A stretch of DNA of 64,000 bases from 2-12-FULL-35-23 sp965196985 (GTDB lineage: Bacteria; Pseudomonadota; Gammaproteobacteria; UBA12402). This document shows, in pieces, positions 18,062-27,846 of this stretch; position 1 is the stretch's first letter; every line of letters starts with the position of its first letter. The position numbers and the translations under genes are program-made. The notes beneath the pieces were generated by a model. It searched no databases, had not been told where the DNA came from, and saw only the letters and a program-made list of their open reading frames with translations. The stretch is from positions 102,515 through 166,514 of the forward strand of contig CBDALO010000143.1 in NCBI GenBank assembly GCA_965196985.1, read 5' to 3'.

Positions 18062-19114
18062 ATGAAAAAACGACTATTACTAATGGCTTGTTCGGCAAGC
18101 CTCTTTTTTGTACAGATCGCATTTGCTACAGACACTTTAGTTGAACAGCGTCCCGATATACAACACTTTATTAACGATATGGTGCAGACTTATCATTTCA
18201 AGAAGGAGGAGTTAACTCAATGGTTTAACACCATACCTGTTGCTACCCCTGCGGAAAAGCCTAAGACTCGCGCTGTAATTAAACGTGTTAAGGCACGGCA
18301 TGATTTCATCCCTTGGTACCAATACAAAGAATTCTTTATAAAGAGTACCCGCATTGATATGGGCGTCAAATACTGGCTTACAAATAAAAAATGGCTTGAT
18401 AAGGCTAATAGAGTTTATGGTATCCCACAAAGCATTATCACTGCCACCATCGGTATCGAAAGCAAGTATGGCCGCCAAATGGGTGGCTTCGAAGTTTTTG
18501 ACTCACTTGCTGTGCTTTCATTTGATTACTCACATCGCCAAGAGTTTTTCCGGCGTCAACTAATTGCTTATTTACTTTATTGCCGTCGCAATAAAGTAGA
18601 TCCCGTACACTTGTGTGGTTCCTATGAAGGCGCTATTGGTCAACCACAGTTTATGCCAACCAATATCAAACTTTACGGTGTTGATTTTGATGGCAAGGGT
18701 AAAATTGACATACTTCACGATGCAGCTGATGCGATTGGTAGCGTAGCCAAGTTCTATCACATTAATCACTGGCATAAAGGTGAGCCTGTCGCTACTCTGG
18801 CTGTTTTTAAAAACAAAAAAGCAGCCTATAAACTATTAAAGAAAAACGCTAGGCCACATATGAAGCTCAGTCAGTTTGCCCACTATGGCATTTATCCCAA
18901 AGATAAGTCTCCCAACTTAACTGTTACACTAGTGCCATTTAGAGAAAGGGAAGGACTGCGCTATTGGCTGTTATTCCATAATTTCTACGTTATTAAAAAC
19001 TACAACGCCAGCAATGATTATGCTATGGCCCTGTATCAGCTAAGCTTGCAAATCAAGGCTAAAGTTTTGGAAGCTTTACGCACTACTCATAAGCGCACCA
19101 CAATTAAGTTTTAA
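18062..19114 (+). CDS. mltB: Membrane-bound lytic murein transglycosylase B
   Basis: 350 aa with an N-terminal signal sequence (MKKRLLLMACSASLFF... cleaved near AFA-TD). The GH103 slt-type catalytic Glu is in TIGIESKYGR at about residue 134, followed by YEGAIGQPQFMPTN, both diagnostic of MltB. It cleaves peptidoglycan glycan strands to 1,6-anhydro-MurNAc products and commonly follows rodA, as here with an 8-bp gap. Whether Cys10 is lipidated is doubtful, since it sits too early for a standard lipobox. Reading frame intact. Confidence 0.93.
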   Translation: MKKRLLLMACSASLFFVQIAFATDTLVEQRPDIQHFINDMVQTYHFKKEELTQWFNTIPVATPAEKPKTRAVIKRVKARHDFIPWYQYKEFFIKSTRIDMGVKYWLTNKKWLDKANRVYGIPQSIITATIGIESKYGRQMGGFEVFDSLAVLSFDYSHRQEFFRRQLIAYLLYCRRNKVDPVHLCGSYEGAIGQPQFMPTNIKLYGVDFDGKGKIDILHDAADAIGSVAKFYHINHWHKGEPVATLAVFKNKKAAYKLLKKNARPHMKLSQFAHYGIYPKDKSPNLTVTLVPFREREGLRYWLLFHNFYVIKNYNASNDYAMALYQLSLQIKAKVLEALRTTHKRTTIKF

Positions 19115-19678
19115 TGTCTTTTGTATGGATACTCTGTCTCTATGACAAAAAAAACAGCTTTACTTCTTAATGATACTTCTCAGTGGTATCACTGGGGCTG
19201 CCACGGTACAAGCTTGGGGCTACATAAACAAATCCAAGCATTAGGCTATTCATTGCAGTTACTTCTTACTACTTTTACCTACGGCTTTCAACCTTTTCCT
19301 GACAAGCTTACAGACTTTGATAGTGAAAAACTTTTTAATCAGTTCAAAAAAAACTACCCTGACATAGCAAATGCTATCGACAATGCTAACGTTGTATTAA
19401 TAAACGGCGAGGGAAGCATACACGGCCTAACTAAAACTTCTATAGGACTACTATATTTGGCCTACTTATGTAAGAACTTTTTCAAAAAAAATACTCAAAT
19501 TATCAATCACTCAGCCTATCCACCTATATATGCTGACTCACCAAAAATAAGAGAAACCGCAAAACTACTTTACCAAAAAGTTTATCAAACACTAGATTTC
19601 GTCGCGATCAGATGTAACGTCCCACAATAATTTAGAGAAACCATCTCAACCTATTTTGCGTGAGATGGTGTCAAATAG

Positions 19679-20479
19679 TTAACCTTTTAGCTCATGAATT
19701 GCCTGATTAATGACATCATCCGGTATATGGTTTAAATTCATATTAGCGGCGATTAGCAACGCATGTCGCATGAGCCTATCAACATAACGAAGCCTACCTT
19801 TTGTGGCCATGTGTACTGCACGAATACCTGTTTCAGTGAATAAGCTGCTGCTCATTCCTGCCTTCTCAAAAGCAGCGTGAATAATGCTCTCAAAATCCCT
19901 GCTATCTTCAATTGCATGCCACCTAATAAAGCACTGAATTCTAGAGTTGATAGGTTCATAGGCTGGTCTCTGCAATGTTGCTAGAAGTGATGGGAGTCCA
20001 CATAAGATAATCGTCATGACGTCTTTGCTGTCAAAACTGAAATTAAGGAAGTCAGGTAATCGTAGAATGAAATCATTACTAAGCTGATGCGCCTCGTCTA
20101 GGATCCAAATAGGCTGAACGTTTTTATCATGGTAGAGCGCGATCAAGCTCTGCTTCAAGTCTCTCCAAAGTTTAGAGAATCGGTAATAGTTTTCTAAACC
20201 TAGATTTTCGGCAAGCTGAGAGTACACATCAAATGACCGAAAGTGAGTGTCTGATTGATAAATGACTTGATGGGTCAGCGGGTTGAGTTTATTGCTCCAG
20301 TATCTTAGCGCCGTGGTCTTTCCTGTCCCTGAGTCGCCAGTAATCACTGCTAAGCCGCGTGTTTCTAGCAAACCATTAAGTTGCTGTTCTAGTCGCTTTG
20401 ACTGCGCCAATTCAATAATGTTTGATTTACCCAATGGATCAAATTTCAAGCCAAAATGTTGAAGATACATCTTACTCAT
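19679..20479 (-). CDS. ExeA/TniB-like AAA+ ATPase of DDE transposon, copy B
   Basis: 266 aa, identical to the copy at 6-806 but for one residue near the C terminus (IHELKG against IHGLKG). Walker A GDSGTGKTT and Walker B WILDEAH are intact. The last gene of the transposon; an IS110 element has landed immediately upstream, about 6 bp before its start, removing the GGAGG seen in copy A (AAGGATGAG remains). It is thus uncoupled from the transposase gene and its expression is doubtful. Confidence 0.85.
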   Translation of the reverse strand: MSKMYLQHFGLKFDPLGKSNIIELAQSKRLEQQLNGLLETRGLAVITGDSGTGKTTALRYWSNKLNPLTHQVIYQSDTHFRSFDVYSQLAENLGLENYYRFSKLWRDLKQSLIALYHDKNVQPIWILDEAHQLSNDFILRLPDFLNFSFDSKDVMTIILCGLPSLLATLQRPAYEPINSRIQCFIRWHAIEDSRDFESIIHAAFEKAGMSSSLFTETGIRAVHMATKGRLRYVDRLMRHALLIAANMNLNHIPDDVINQAIHELKG

Positions 20480-20504
20480 CCTTGTATCTTAAATAACTGT
20501 AGAG

Positions 20505-20725
20505 ATATGACAATATTGCTACAATCCCAAGGATGCTTGGGTAGGCGGAAGGTGAAGCCGTGTTCGTCCTTAGGATTTAATCCTGTTGAGGAGATTTAGC
20601 TCCCTTCCACCCTCATAAGTTCATGAGATCGAACGGTATCTTAGGCCATTGTGAGCCTGTATTTGCAAGGTTGATCCGAACTATGATTTCCCAAGTTTGT
20701 TAGTGTAATAAAATTTAAGAGGCTC
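20505..20725 (+). ncRNA. Candidate IS110 bridge RNA region
   Basis: The leader between the element's left end and the transposase ATG has no ORF but several clean hairpins: CCCAAG-GATG-CTTGGG (20526-20541), AGGAT-TTA-ATCCT (20572-20584) and GGAG-ATTTAG-CTCC (20590-20603). In IS110-group elements this position encodes the bridge RNA whose loops pair with target and donor DNA. Exact RNA ends and the guide loops cannot be assigned by eye. Confidence 0.55.
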
Positions 20726-20731
20726 TAGCAA

Positions 20732-21682
20732 ATGAAAAAAAATTGTGTTGGTATTGATATTGCAAAATCTGATTTTGTTGCTGCTATCACCACTAGCGGA
20801 AAAGATCACGTTAAACATTTTAATAATAATCCTGAGGGCTTTTCTGAGTTATTAGAATGGACGCAATCTTTATCTGATCAGTCACTTCATTTTTGCATGG
20901 AATCAACAGGTAAATACGGTAATGCATTGGCTCTTTATTTACATAGTGAGAAGTGTGATGTCAGTATAATTAATCCTGCACGAATAAAGTTTTTTATGAA
21001 AGGACAGCTAATACGAAACAAGACCGACAAGGCCGATGCGGTCAGTATTAAGGACTATTCAAATCATTTTACTCCAACGCTATGGCAGCCTTTGCCAGCT
21101 AATATAGAGGCTCTAAGAGCTTTGATACAGAGATCTGAAGTATTAACCTCCCAAGTCAGCAATGAACAAAACAGGCTGGAGCTAGCGGAAGAAACAATTA
21201 TTAGCTCTATACAAAATCATATCGATTATATGGAAAAAGAAATTTTACGACTGCAGGAAGAAATTAGTAAGCTGATCGCGAGTGATGATGATCTGAAGAA
21301 TAACACAGAGCTGCTTAAAAGCATCCCAGGCATTGGTGATAAAACCGCTCAAACACTAACTGCTTTTTTTAATAATATTGAAAGATTTTCTGGCGCAAAA
21401 CAATTGGCTGCTCATATTGGTTTAAATCCCAGCCAGTCACAATCAGGCACTTCATTGAATTCATCACGGCTCTCAAAGGTTGGTAGTGCTTGGTTGCGAA
21501 AGGCGCTTTACATGCCGGCATTAGTGGCTATAAGGCATAATCCTATTTTGAAGAAATTTTATGAAAAGCTGCTCAAAAAAGGCAAGCCAAAGAAGCTAGC
21601 CATTTGTGCTGTTATGAGAAAAATGGTGCATATGATTTATGGCATCCTAAAAACACAGCAGCCATTTTCAGCGGATGCCTAG
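20732..21682 (+). CDS. IS110-family DEDD transposase/recombinase
   Basis: 316 aa. The RuvC-like N-terminal DEDD residues are visible: Asp9 in GIDIAKSDF, Glu57 in CMESTGKYG, Asp99 and Asp102 in NKTDKADA. The C-terminal Tnp domain has LLKSIPGIGDKTAQTL, AAHIGLNPSQSQSG and the catalytic Ser in SKVGSAWLRKALY. A coiled-coil-like segment (about 150-185) joins the two. Such recombinases use a bridge RNA to insert without target duplication. The gene is intact and the only IS110 in the window. Confidence 0.93.
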   Translation: MKKNCVGIDIAKSDFVAAITTSGKDHVKHFNNNPEGFSELLEWTQSLSDQSLHFCMESTGKYGNALALYLHSEKCDVSIINPARIKFFMKGQLIRNKTDKADAVSIKDYSNHFTPTLWQPLPANIEALRALIQRSEVLTSQVSNEQNRLELAEETIISSIQNHIDYMEKEILRLQEEISKLIASDDDLKNNTELLKSIPGIGDKTAQTLTAFFNNIERFSGAKQLAAHIGLNPSQSQSGTSLNSSRLSKVGSAWLRKALYMPALVAIRHNPILKKFYEKLLKKGKPKKLAICAVMRKMVHMIYGILKTQQPFSADA

Positions 21683-22970
21683 TAAAAATTTTACAATTTA
21701 TTGTTGACGTTTAAGACGGTATCTCCTCAGTGATATCCAAATCCTCTTTAACTTGGTTATAAACAATCTCAACTAGCGAGGTTTTTCTTGCTGGTTGTTC
21801 CGGCATCTGAGGTCTAGCTCGGGTTCTAGAAAGGTTGTTATGTTTGTCCAGCTCTCCCACTGCACCAAGGTATTGATATTCCAATGATTCGACGTGACGG
21901 GCGGAGTCACTATGCGGATCAACCACTAAATAAACGTATCCGTTCAATATCAGCATGATTTGAAAATAATTCAAAAAGTTCTTGACAGCTTTTTCGTGCA
22001 AATTTGGAAATTTTATATTGGAATCATCGTGTGTCATAAAAGCATGATGTGCGCTCTATAACAACGCTGTATGCTCGGATTATTTTTTCATCGATCAGGT
22101 TCATGGCTTAAAAATAATTTCAGCAGTACGGCCATCTGTGTGGGGAAAATTTACCTTTTCAAACCCGTGGTATACTCTTCCTATGAAAAAACAACCTGAC
22201 AAATCAGTTTTAGCCGATCTCATTGAGAGATTTAATAATACTGTTACACCAACAGCACTAGAAACAGATTTTAGCAATGTATGTGAAAGTCAGGCTGAGA
22301 AAATCATAAAGCTAGAAGACAAGGTGCAATCGTTAAATAACGCATTAAATAAATATAAAGGTGAGCAAGGAAAGCCTAATGTTAGAAAGCAAACGCGCGC
22401 TAACAAGGACAAGGATCATTCCTCCGAGAAGGATAGAAAAGGAAATAAAACCAATAAAACTAGAAAGCCAAAATCTAGTAAAAAAAATCTCGAAGTCTCT
22501 AATACAGTGACACTAACAATTAATCCAGATTCGTTGCCCAGCGATGCTGTGCCAAATGGCTCTAAGAAAACACTTATCCAGGATATAAAAATTGCTGCTA
22601 ATAACACTCTTTTTTTGCGCCAACAATATTACTCCCCTTCTGAAAACAAACACTATACAGCACCTCTGCCAACTGGTTATGAGGGCCAGTTCGGCCCTAC
22701 TATTAAAAGCTGGACAAGCTTCCTAAATACTCAAGGTGGTATGACGCTAGAAAGCCTTGAGACATTTTATAAAACCGCCAACATAGATATTAGTAAATCA
22801 ACCATCCATAGCTTCACAATTAAAACACCTACGATACTTGAGCCCGAGAAGGTAGAAGTTGTGAAGGCAGGTTTACAATCCACGAACTACCAGCACCTAG
22901 ATGACACCAACGCTAGAGAGGATGGGAAAAACCGTTATGTTAATGTATTGGGTAATGAGTATTATTCAGC

Positions 22971-24357
22971 GGGTGCTGCCTTTATATAATGTAGAAAATA
23001 TAGCATAATATACACTTTAACTTGATTACGGATGGTGTTTGGATGTTAGCTAGAATTCTCTCTGATGAAAATAATGAATTAACTATTGAGCTCAAGCTTC
23101 CACTAAAAGGATCCATGCTTGAATGTGAGGATGCAATTCTTGACGGCCTTAATGAGGTTGGAACATTAGCCACTGAAAAAGCTTTAAGTAAGTTTGATGC
23201 AGATGGCTCTCCTATCCATGTTGGAAAAATAAAGCTAACAGCACGAAGTAGAGATGAAGCAAATTACCAAACGCCTTATGGAGTTGCTCGAGTTAAGCGT
23301 TATGTTTATCAAACCTCTAAAGGCGGGAAGATCTTTTGTCCTTTAGAAGATAAGGCTAGAATTATCCAAGGATCAACACCGCGATTTGCAAAAATAATCT
23401 CACATAAATACTCAAACTTACCTGCTCCTAGTGTTATTGATGATCTCAAGGTCAATCATAACCGTAAAATCTCACATTCATACTTGCAACGGGCAACTGG
23501 TTTTGTTGGCGGTATTGCACAAGCCAAAGAGGCTGAGTGGGAATATGAAGAGCCAAAGCTTGATGCAGGCATTGAGATGCTAAGTATTAGCTTAGATGGT
23601 GCATATGTTCTCACCGTTGATGATGGTTATAGAGAGAGCATGGTTGGAACTATTTCCATGTATGATAAGCATGGTGCACGCCTGCACACAACCTACGTTG
23701 CAGCATCACCAGAATATGGAAAAGATGAATTCTTTAATAGGCTTGAAAAGGAAATAAAGCTGAAAAAGAAATATTACCCTGATGCTAAAACAATTGGCGT
23801 TGCTGATGGAGCAAAAAATAATTGGCCATTTCTAAAAAAACATACTGATACGCAAATTTTAGATTTTTGGCATGCAACTGAATATCTCGGCGAAGCATCA
23901 AAGGCAGTATTTACCAAAAAATCTGAAAGAGATGAGCGTGATGTTTGGCTCGAAGAGAGATGTCATGACTTAAAGCACAAGAAAGGTGCGGCAGGTAGAA
24001 TACTTGCTGAGCTTAAAGAGCATCTAAATAAAAAACTGAATAAATCGCTTAGAGAAAAGCTAGAAGGAACAATTACGTATTTTGAAAATAATATTAAAGA
24101 AAAGCGAATGTCGTATCATAATTTGATTAAGCAGAATGCACCAATTGGCTCTGGCGTCACTGAAGCAGCATGTAAAACAATTGTTAAACAAAGATTAGGC
24201 GGATCAGGAATGCGCTGGAAAGACAAGGGAATGAAAATCGTTTTATGCTTGAGAACACTAGTAAAGACTAAAGGCAGATGGGATCAGTTTTGGGAGAAGG
24301 TCAATGATTTTGGCGTGCCAGCAGCAATATAGCCTACATTATATAGAGGCAGCACCC
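22971..24357 (+). mobile_element. ISKra4-family insertion sequence, copy 1 (1387 bp)
   Basis: Terminal inverted repeats GGGTGCTGCC / GGCAGCACCC, continuing into TATATAATGTAG. The 8-bp duplication TATTCAGC is at 22963-22970 and 24358-24365. Five copies of exactly this length occur in the window; this one is at the innermost level of the nested stack. Confidence 0.95.
23043..24332 (+). CDS. ISKra4-family transposase, copy 1
   Basis: 429 aa from ATG 23043 (MLARILSDENNELT); a TTG at 23022 would add seven residues. Catalytic acidic residues are suggested by LSISLDGAYV (D), IGVADGAKNNWPF (D) and GSGVTEAACKTIVKQR (E), the ISKra4/ISLre2-type DDE layout. It has a C-terminal SGMRWKDKG segment. This copy differs from the others in ATGFVGG (others ATDFVGG). 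The reading frame is intact and likely functional. Confidence 0.9.
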   Translation: MLARILSDENNELTIELKLPLKGSMLECEDAILDGLNEVGTLATEKALSKFDADGSPIHVGKIKLTARSRDEANYQTPYGVARVKRYVYQTSKGGKIFCPLEDKARIIQGSTPRFAKIISHKYSNLPAPSVIDDLKVNHNRKISHSYLQRATGFVGGIAQAKEAEWEYEEPKLDAGIEMLSISLDGAYVLTVDDGYRESMVGTISMYDKHGARLHTTYVAASPEYGKDEFFNRLEKEIKLKKKYYPDAKTIGVADGAKNNWPFLKKHTDTQILDFWHATEYLGEASKAVFTKKSERDERDVWLEERCHDLKHKKGAAGRILAELKEHLNKKLNKSLREKLEGTITYFENNIKEKRMSYHNLIKQNAPIGSGVTEAACKTIVKQRLGGSGMRWKDKGMKIVLCLRTLVKTKGRWDQFWEKVNDFGVPAAI

Positions 24358-26532
24358 TATTCAGCTTACTTTACGCTGACCAGTAAAAGTCGATTAAGCG
24401 TCATTGAAATGTTAAGCAAAGACCACTTTGGGTTCACATTAAATGAGGCCGCTTTTAATTTACTGGCTACTATGAACTTACCCCACAAGGTAATCGAAAG
24501 CTTAAAGGTATTTCACTCATCGACTATCTTAAACAGTAAGGAGCTGGAAGTTATTCTTGATAAGGTATTAGGTGATAAAAAATTTCCAAAATATAGAAAG
24601 CTGATTACTGATGCGGCAGCTATCTCAACATATAGAAAGAGTCCTTATGCGATAGAAACACTCATTACCGATGATGCGCCACAGTTTAAGCTCATTACTG
24701 AATCACTCGCCTTGTGCTGGGTTCATGAGGGTAGGCATTATAAAAAGCTGACGCCAATTTTTAAGAAGCACCAAGACTCTGTTGACAGCTTCTTGGATAG
24801 GTTTTGGGATTATTATCATAAGCTCATTGAATATAAAAAGAACCCAGGGCAAGATGAGATAGATAAGCTATCCAATGAGTTTACTGAGTTATTCTCAACA
24901 ATCACTGGCTACGAGAAACTAGATAAACAAATTGAGCTCACCTTAAAAAAGAAAAGGCAGCTATTGTTAGTGCTGGAAAAGCCAGAGCTTCCTCTACATA
25001 ACAATCCAGCAGAGTTGATGGCTCGGAAGCAGGCTAGAATGCGCGATGTACACCTTCATACTATGAGTGAAGAAGGAACGAAAGCTAAGGATACAATGGT
25101 TACAATTACTGAGACATGTAAAAAGCTAGCAGTTAATGTCTTCGATTATATATATGACAGAATTACAAAAAACTATTCTATGCCTTCGCTAGCGGAATTA
25201 ATTACCATCCGCTCATCACAGGCGCAGTAAACTAAAGAGAGCGCAGCATGAGCATCATGCTGAAATAAGACGGATACAAATAAACCTCTTGTTGAGCCAG
25301 TTCAAATGGAACTTCAAAGAGTCGATTATTCCAGCTTACCGTGCCATCCTTCCTGACTCGGCGCTTAATGCGATGCAGGAAGTAATCATCTAGCTTATCG
25401 GCCAAACAACCTAACGGCTGAATTTTAGTGAGGTCTTGCTGATAGCGTTGTAACGGGGTCATCTTGTCAGGCAGGGCGCTTTGCGAGGCTTGATGATAAA
25501 CACGCTCAACCCAAGCCCAAAATCGATCATTCAGCGCATTGAAACTATGAATGGAATCCAGGTTGCATTCAGCTAGGAATTGCTCGCGTACTGTTCTATG
25601 CCAACGCTCTAGTTTGCCTTTGCTTTGCGGTTCATAGGGCCTGCCGTAAATCAATTGAATTTTCAAACGAGCACAAATGGTTTGCAACGTTTTAGCACGG
25701 TAGGCAGGGCCGTTGTCAATGATGAGCTTAACAGGAAGCCCACGTTTGAGTAATGCCTCTTTCAACACATGCTCAATAGTAATGGCACTCTCATCAGTAC
25801 AAAATTTACTGTGACAGACCAACCTTGAGGCATCATCAAAAATACTCACCAAATAGCTTTTAACTCTTCTTTGGCCATCGTAAATCGTTGGACCATGCAT
25901 GACATCGCCATACCAAATATCACAAGCTGTGAGCGCCTCAAATGAGCGGCGCTCAATTTGGTTAGAAGGTGTGACTGTTCTTTTAGACAGGCCGTGTTTT
26001 ACTAATAAGCGGTGAACTGTTGCGTGAGATAATTCACCTCGTGCTACCTTCCCTTGAGTTTCTAAGAGTTTAATCACGGTCGGAATTGATCTTGAAGAGC
26101 TTTCCTGTTTAGTGGAAATAATTAACTCTTGTAGCTCTGGATTGATGTGACACTGGCCTTTGTCTCGTCGAGTTTTAGGAACTAATCCATCAATACCCTG
26201 CTTTAACCAGGCGTAATACCAATTCTCAATTGTTTTAGCACTGAGGTGAACACGCTTACTACCTGGAATGTTGTAGGTTTGCTGGGACAACCTTTTAATA
26301 ATGCTCTTGAGCTCACCATGCTCAAAACTATTTCGGCTACATAGCTCACCTAAAACACTTAGGCGAAACAGTGCTGTTGGGTGAATGGGCTTGGTCATTT
26401 TGCAATTCCTGTGTGATTTAACTACTTGCAATGAGTTAATCACAACTTGAGTTGAGAATGCTACGCTCAAACTGTGTGGGGTCGTGAGGTTTACAGAAAA
26501 TATCCATCTCAACTTTTTTTCACGTTAATTAA

Positions 26533-27089
26533 TTATGGGATGCTCACTCCTGTGTTGTTAAGAAAAAGCATGATGCTCGATAAATCATGCTCACCAAGGC
26601 AGGCCAACCAAAACGCTTGTGGATCACTATGTCGCCCAAGCTGTAACCACAACGGATGTGCTTTGATATGGAAGGAGTAATCAACGAAGTGGTCAACCAA
26701 CCAGTGAAACCACCTAGCAACGGTGTGTCGACTAACACCTTGCTCCTGACCTGATGAGCTAATACTTTTCCCAGGAGCACGCTCATTAACACTGCCTGCT
26801 GAACTGACCAGCAATACCAACGCTTTGGAGAAAGTATCTCAGGTAGGGTTGAACAAGTACGTTTACATTGATGACAATAAAATCTCAAAACAGGGGTGGG
26901 ATTTAAAGAGCGTCCTTTACCTGGGTTCCTAACTGGTTTTCGATCATATGATCCATGTGACCATAGTCCACCTGCACCGCAATGGCTGCACTGCTCTGGC
27001 CTTAGTAGCTCTGGATTTTTTTTCAGCAGGATCAGGTAATCACTCAGGCTTTTAATCGCTTTTATGATTCTGCGCATGACTAATTTCAC
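26533..27089 (-). pseudogene. Zinc-ribbon/HTH protein of the transposon (DUF6431-like), frameshifted
   Basis: From 27089 the frame encodes a Cys4 zinc ribbon (CSHCGAGG ... FYCHQCKRTCSTLPE) and continues to WSVQQAVLMSVLLGK, then loses register. The other frame carries the expected rest: SISSSGQEQGVSRHTVARWFHWL, a helix-turn-helix, and a C terminus ending NNTGVSIP at 26533. One missing A in the minus-strand AAAA run at about 26766-26769 explains the change. The family is known as a small partner of this transposon type, probably DNA binding. It is 135 bp upstream of the transposase start. Confidence 0.72.
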
Positions 27090-27846
27090 TATAGTTTTTA
27101 TATCAAGTTATTTTACCTTGATAGGTTACTAAAAACCTTGTTTATTATGAGATAAAACTAGCTCAATTCCCCTAAATAAAGATAGACGTAACAATCAGAG
27201 AACAACGAAGTGCAGACTTACTCCTAAAACTTGGCATAAAAACAACTCAATCCTTTGACTGCCTTCCGTTGTTTATTCGAGACACACTAAACAACCGCAC
27301 TAAAATAAATGACAATAAAATTACCATCTCAGGTGCAGTTAACCTATCTCCTCAAGGCCTACAGGCCATTGCTAAGTGCATAGAAACGTACAAAAAAAAT
27401 TACAAAATAAAAGTACTTATAGGTGCACCTCAACATATTGCTGCTGATGACATCAGCTTTGTTGAACAGCTAAAAAAACTCGCGCCCAAGGGCTGGGAGC
27501 TAGTTAATGCTGAAACAATGCCAGTTTGGCTTAACACCATTCTCTCATCCAAACTACTTATCTCTGGTCGCTTCCATCATTCTATTGCAGCTTACTGCTT
27601 AGGAACACCATTTGTAGCGATGACAAGTAACACCGAAAAAGTTAACGCTTTAATGGAAATATTTAAAGAAGAGCAGCCACTAAACATGGCTGCTGAAAAC
27701 CTTAATGAACAATTATTACAACAAGTAGAAAAAACACTAGCAGGAAAACAAAAAGCTCTTGATTCCCCAAGCCTTGACTTACTATGCGAAATGGCAATGA
27801 AGAATTTTGATGGCCTTCGCTAAAGTTAAAACACTACTAAACGTTT

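Larger units (their letters stand above)
20486..21705 (+). mobile_element. IS110-family insertion sequence (boundaries approximate)
   Basis: Sits between the transposon's ATPase start and the end of its DDE transposase. The left limit follows from divergence with copy A at the GGATGAG just before the ATPase start; the right limit is somewhere between the IS110 stop (21682) and the transposase stop (21711). No terminal inverted repeats are evident, as usual for IS110. A 240-bp structured non-coding leader precedes the gene. Confidence 0.8.
22183..25230 (+). pseudogene. IS66-family transposase, split by ISKra4
   Basis: The two halves (22183-22970 and 24366-25230) match the intact transposase at 1991-3643 residue for residue. 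The ISKra4 lies after the codons for NEYYSA, between the first two catalytic Asp regions. The 5' half now ends after a few IS-encoded residues (GAAFI). The 3' half can be read open from inside the ISKra4 end but has lost the first catalytic Asp, so neither part should be active. Confidence 0.93.
21936..25277 (+). mobile_element. IS66-family insertion sequence, copy 2, carrying an ISKra4
   Basis: Same termini as copy 1 (GTATCCGT at 21936, CGGATAC ending at 25277). The 8-bp duplication AAATAAAC is at 21928-21935 and 25278-25285. Subtracting the ISKra4 (1387 bp) and its 8-bp duplication leaves 1947 bp, exactly copy 1's length. It interrupts the C-terminal part of the transposon's DDE transposase. 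Confidence 0.93.
21711..26398 (-). pseudogene. DDE (rve/Mu-type) transposase of the transposon, split by IS66
   Basis: The 5' part (26398 down to 25278) and 3' part (21927 down to 21711) join in frame across the IS66, giving 445 aa. ATG at 26398 (MTKPIHPTALF) follows AGGAATTGCAAA, a fair ribosome site; the longer open frame from 26512 is upstream read-through. An N-terminal HTH region (KTIENWYYAWLKQG) precedes the rve catalytic core: D in ALTACDIWYGD, D in KLIIDNGPAYRA and E in PQSKGKLERWHR. A Mu-type beta-barrel region follows. It would cut and join the transposon ends with the AAA ATPase. Broken here by the IS. Confidence 0.88.
19613..27193 (-). mobile_element. DDE/AAA-ATPase transposon, copy B, with nested IS110, IS66 and ISKra4
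   Basis: Ends: TGTAACGTCCC at 19613 and ...TAGACGTAACA at 27193, forming short imperfect TGT/ACA termini. The duplication ATCAGA (19607-19612 and 27194-27199) flanks it; five of the six bases could be the true 5-bp duplication. Gene order on the minus strand is zinc-ribbon/HTH protein, DDE transposase, AAA ATPase. Without the IS110 (about 1.2 kb) and IS66+ISKra4 (3.3 kb) it would be about 3.0 kb. Two of its three genes are damaged, so this copy is probably dead. Confidence 0.88.
19142..27823 (+). pseudogene. Polysaccharide pyruvyl transferase-family gene, split by a nested transposon stack
   Basis: The 5' part (19142-19612, starting MTKKTALLLNDTSQWYHWG) and 3' part (27200-27823) rejoin in frame after removing 19613-27193 plus one ATCAGA copy, giving 364 aa. 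The junction becomes FVAIREQRSADLLLKLGI, the xxxRExxSxxxLxxLG motif typical of the family; INGEGSIHG near residue 100 and SGRFHHSIAA near 275 also fit. These enzymes add pyruvate ketals or act in cell-surface polysaccharide modification. A TTG start at 19121 is possible but ATG 19142 is preferred. The gene is now inactive. Confidence 0.82.

Noticed and set aside
21711..22037. 108-codon minus-strand frame as a separate gene
   Set aside because: It starts in IS66 end sequence and continues as the true C terminus of the transposon's DDE transposase.
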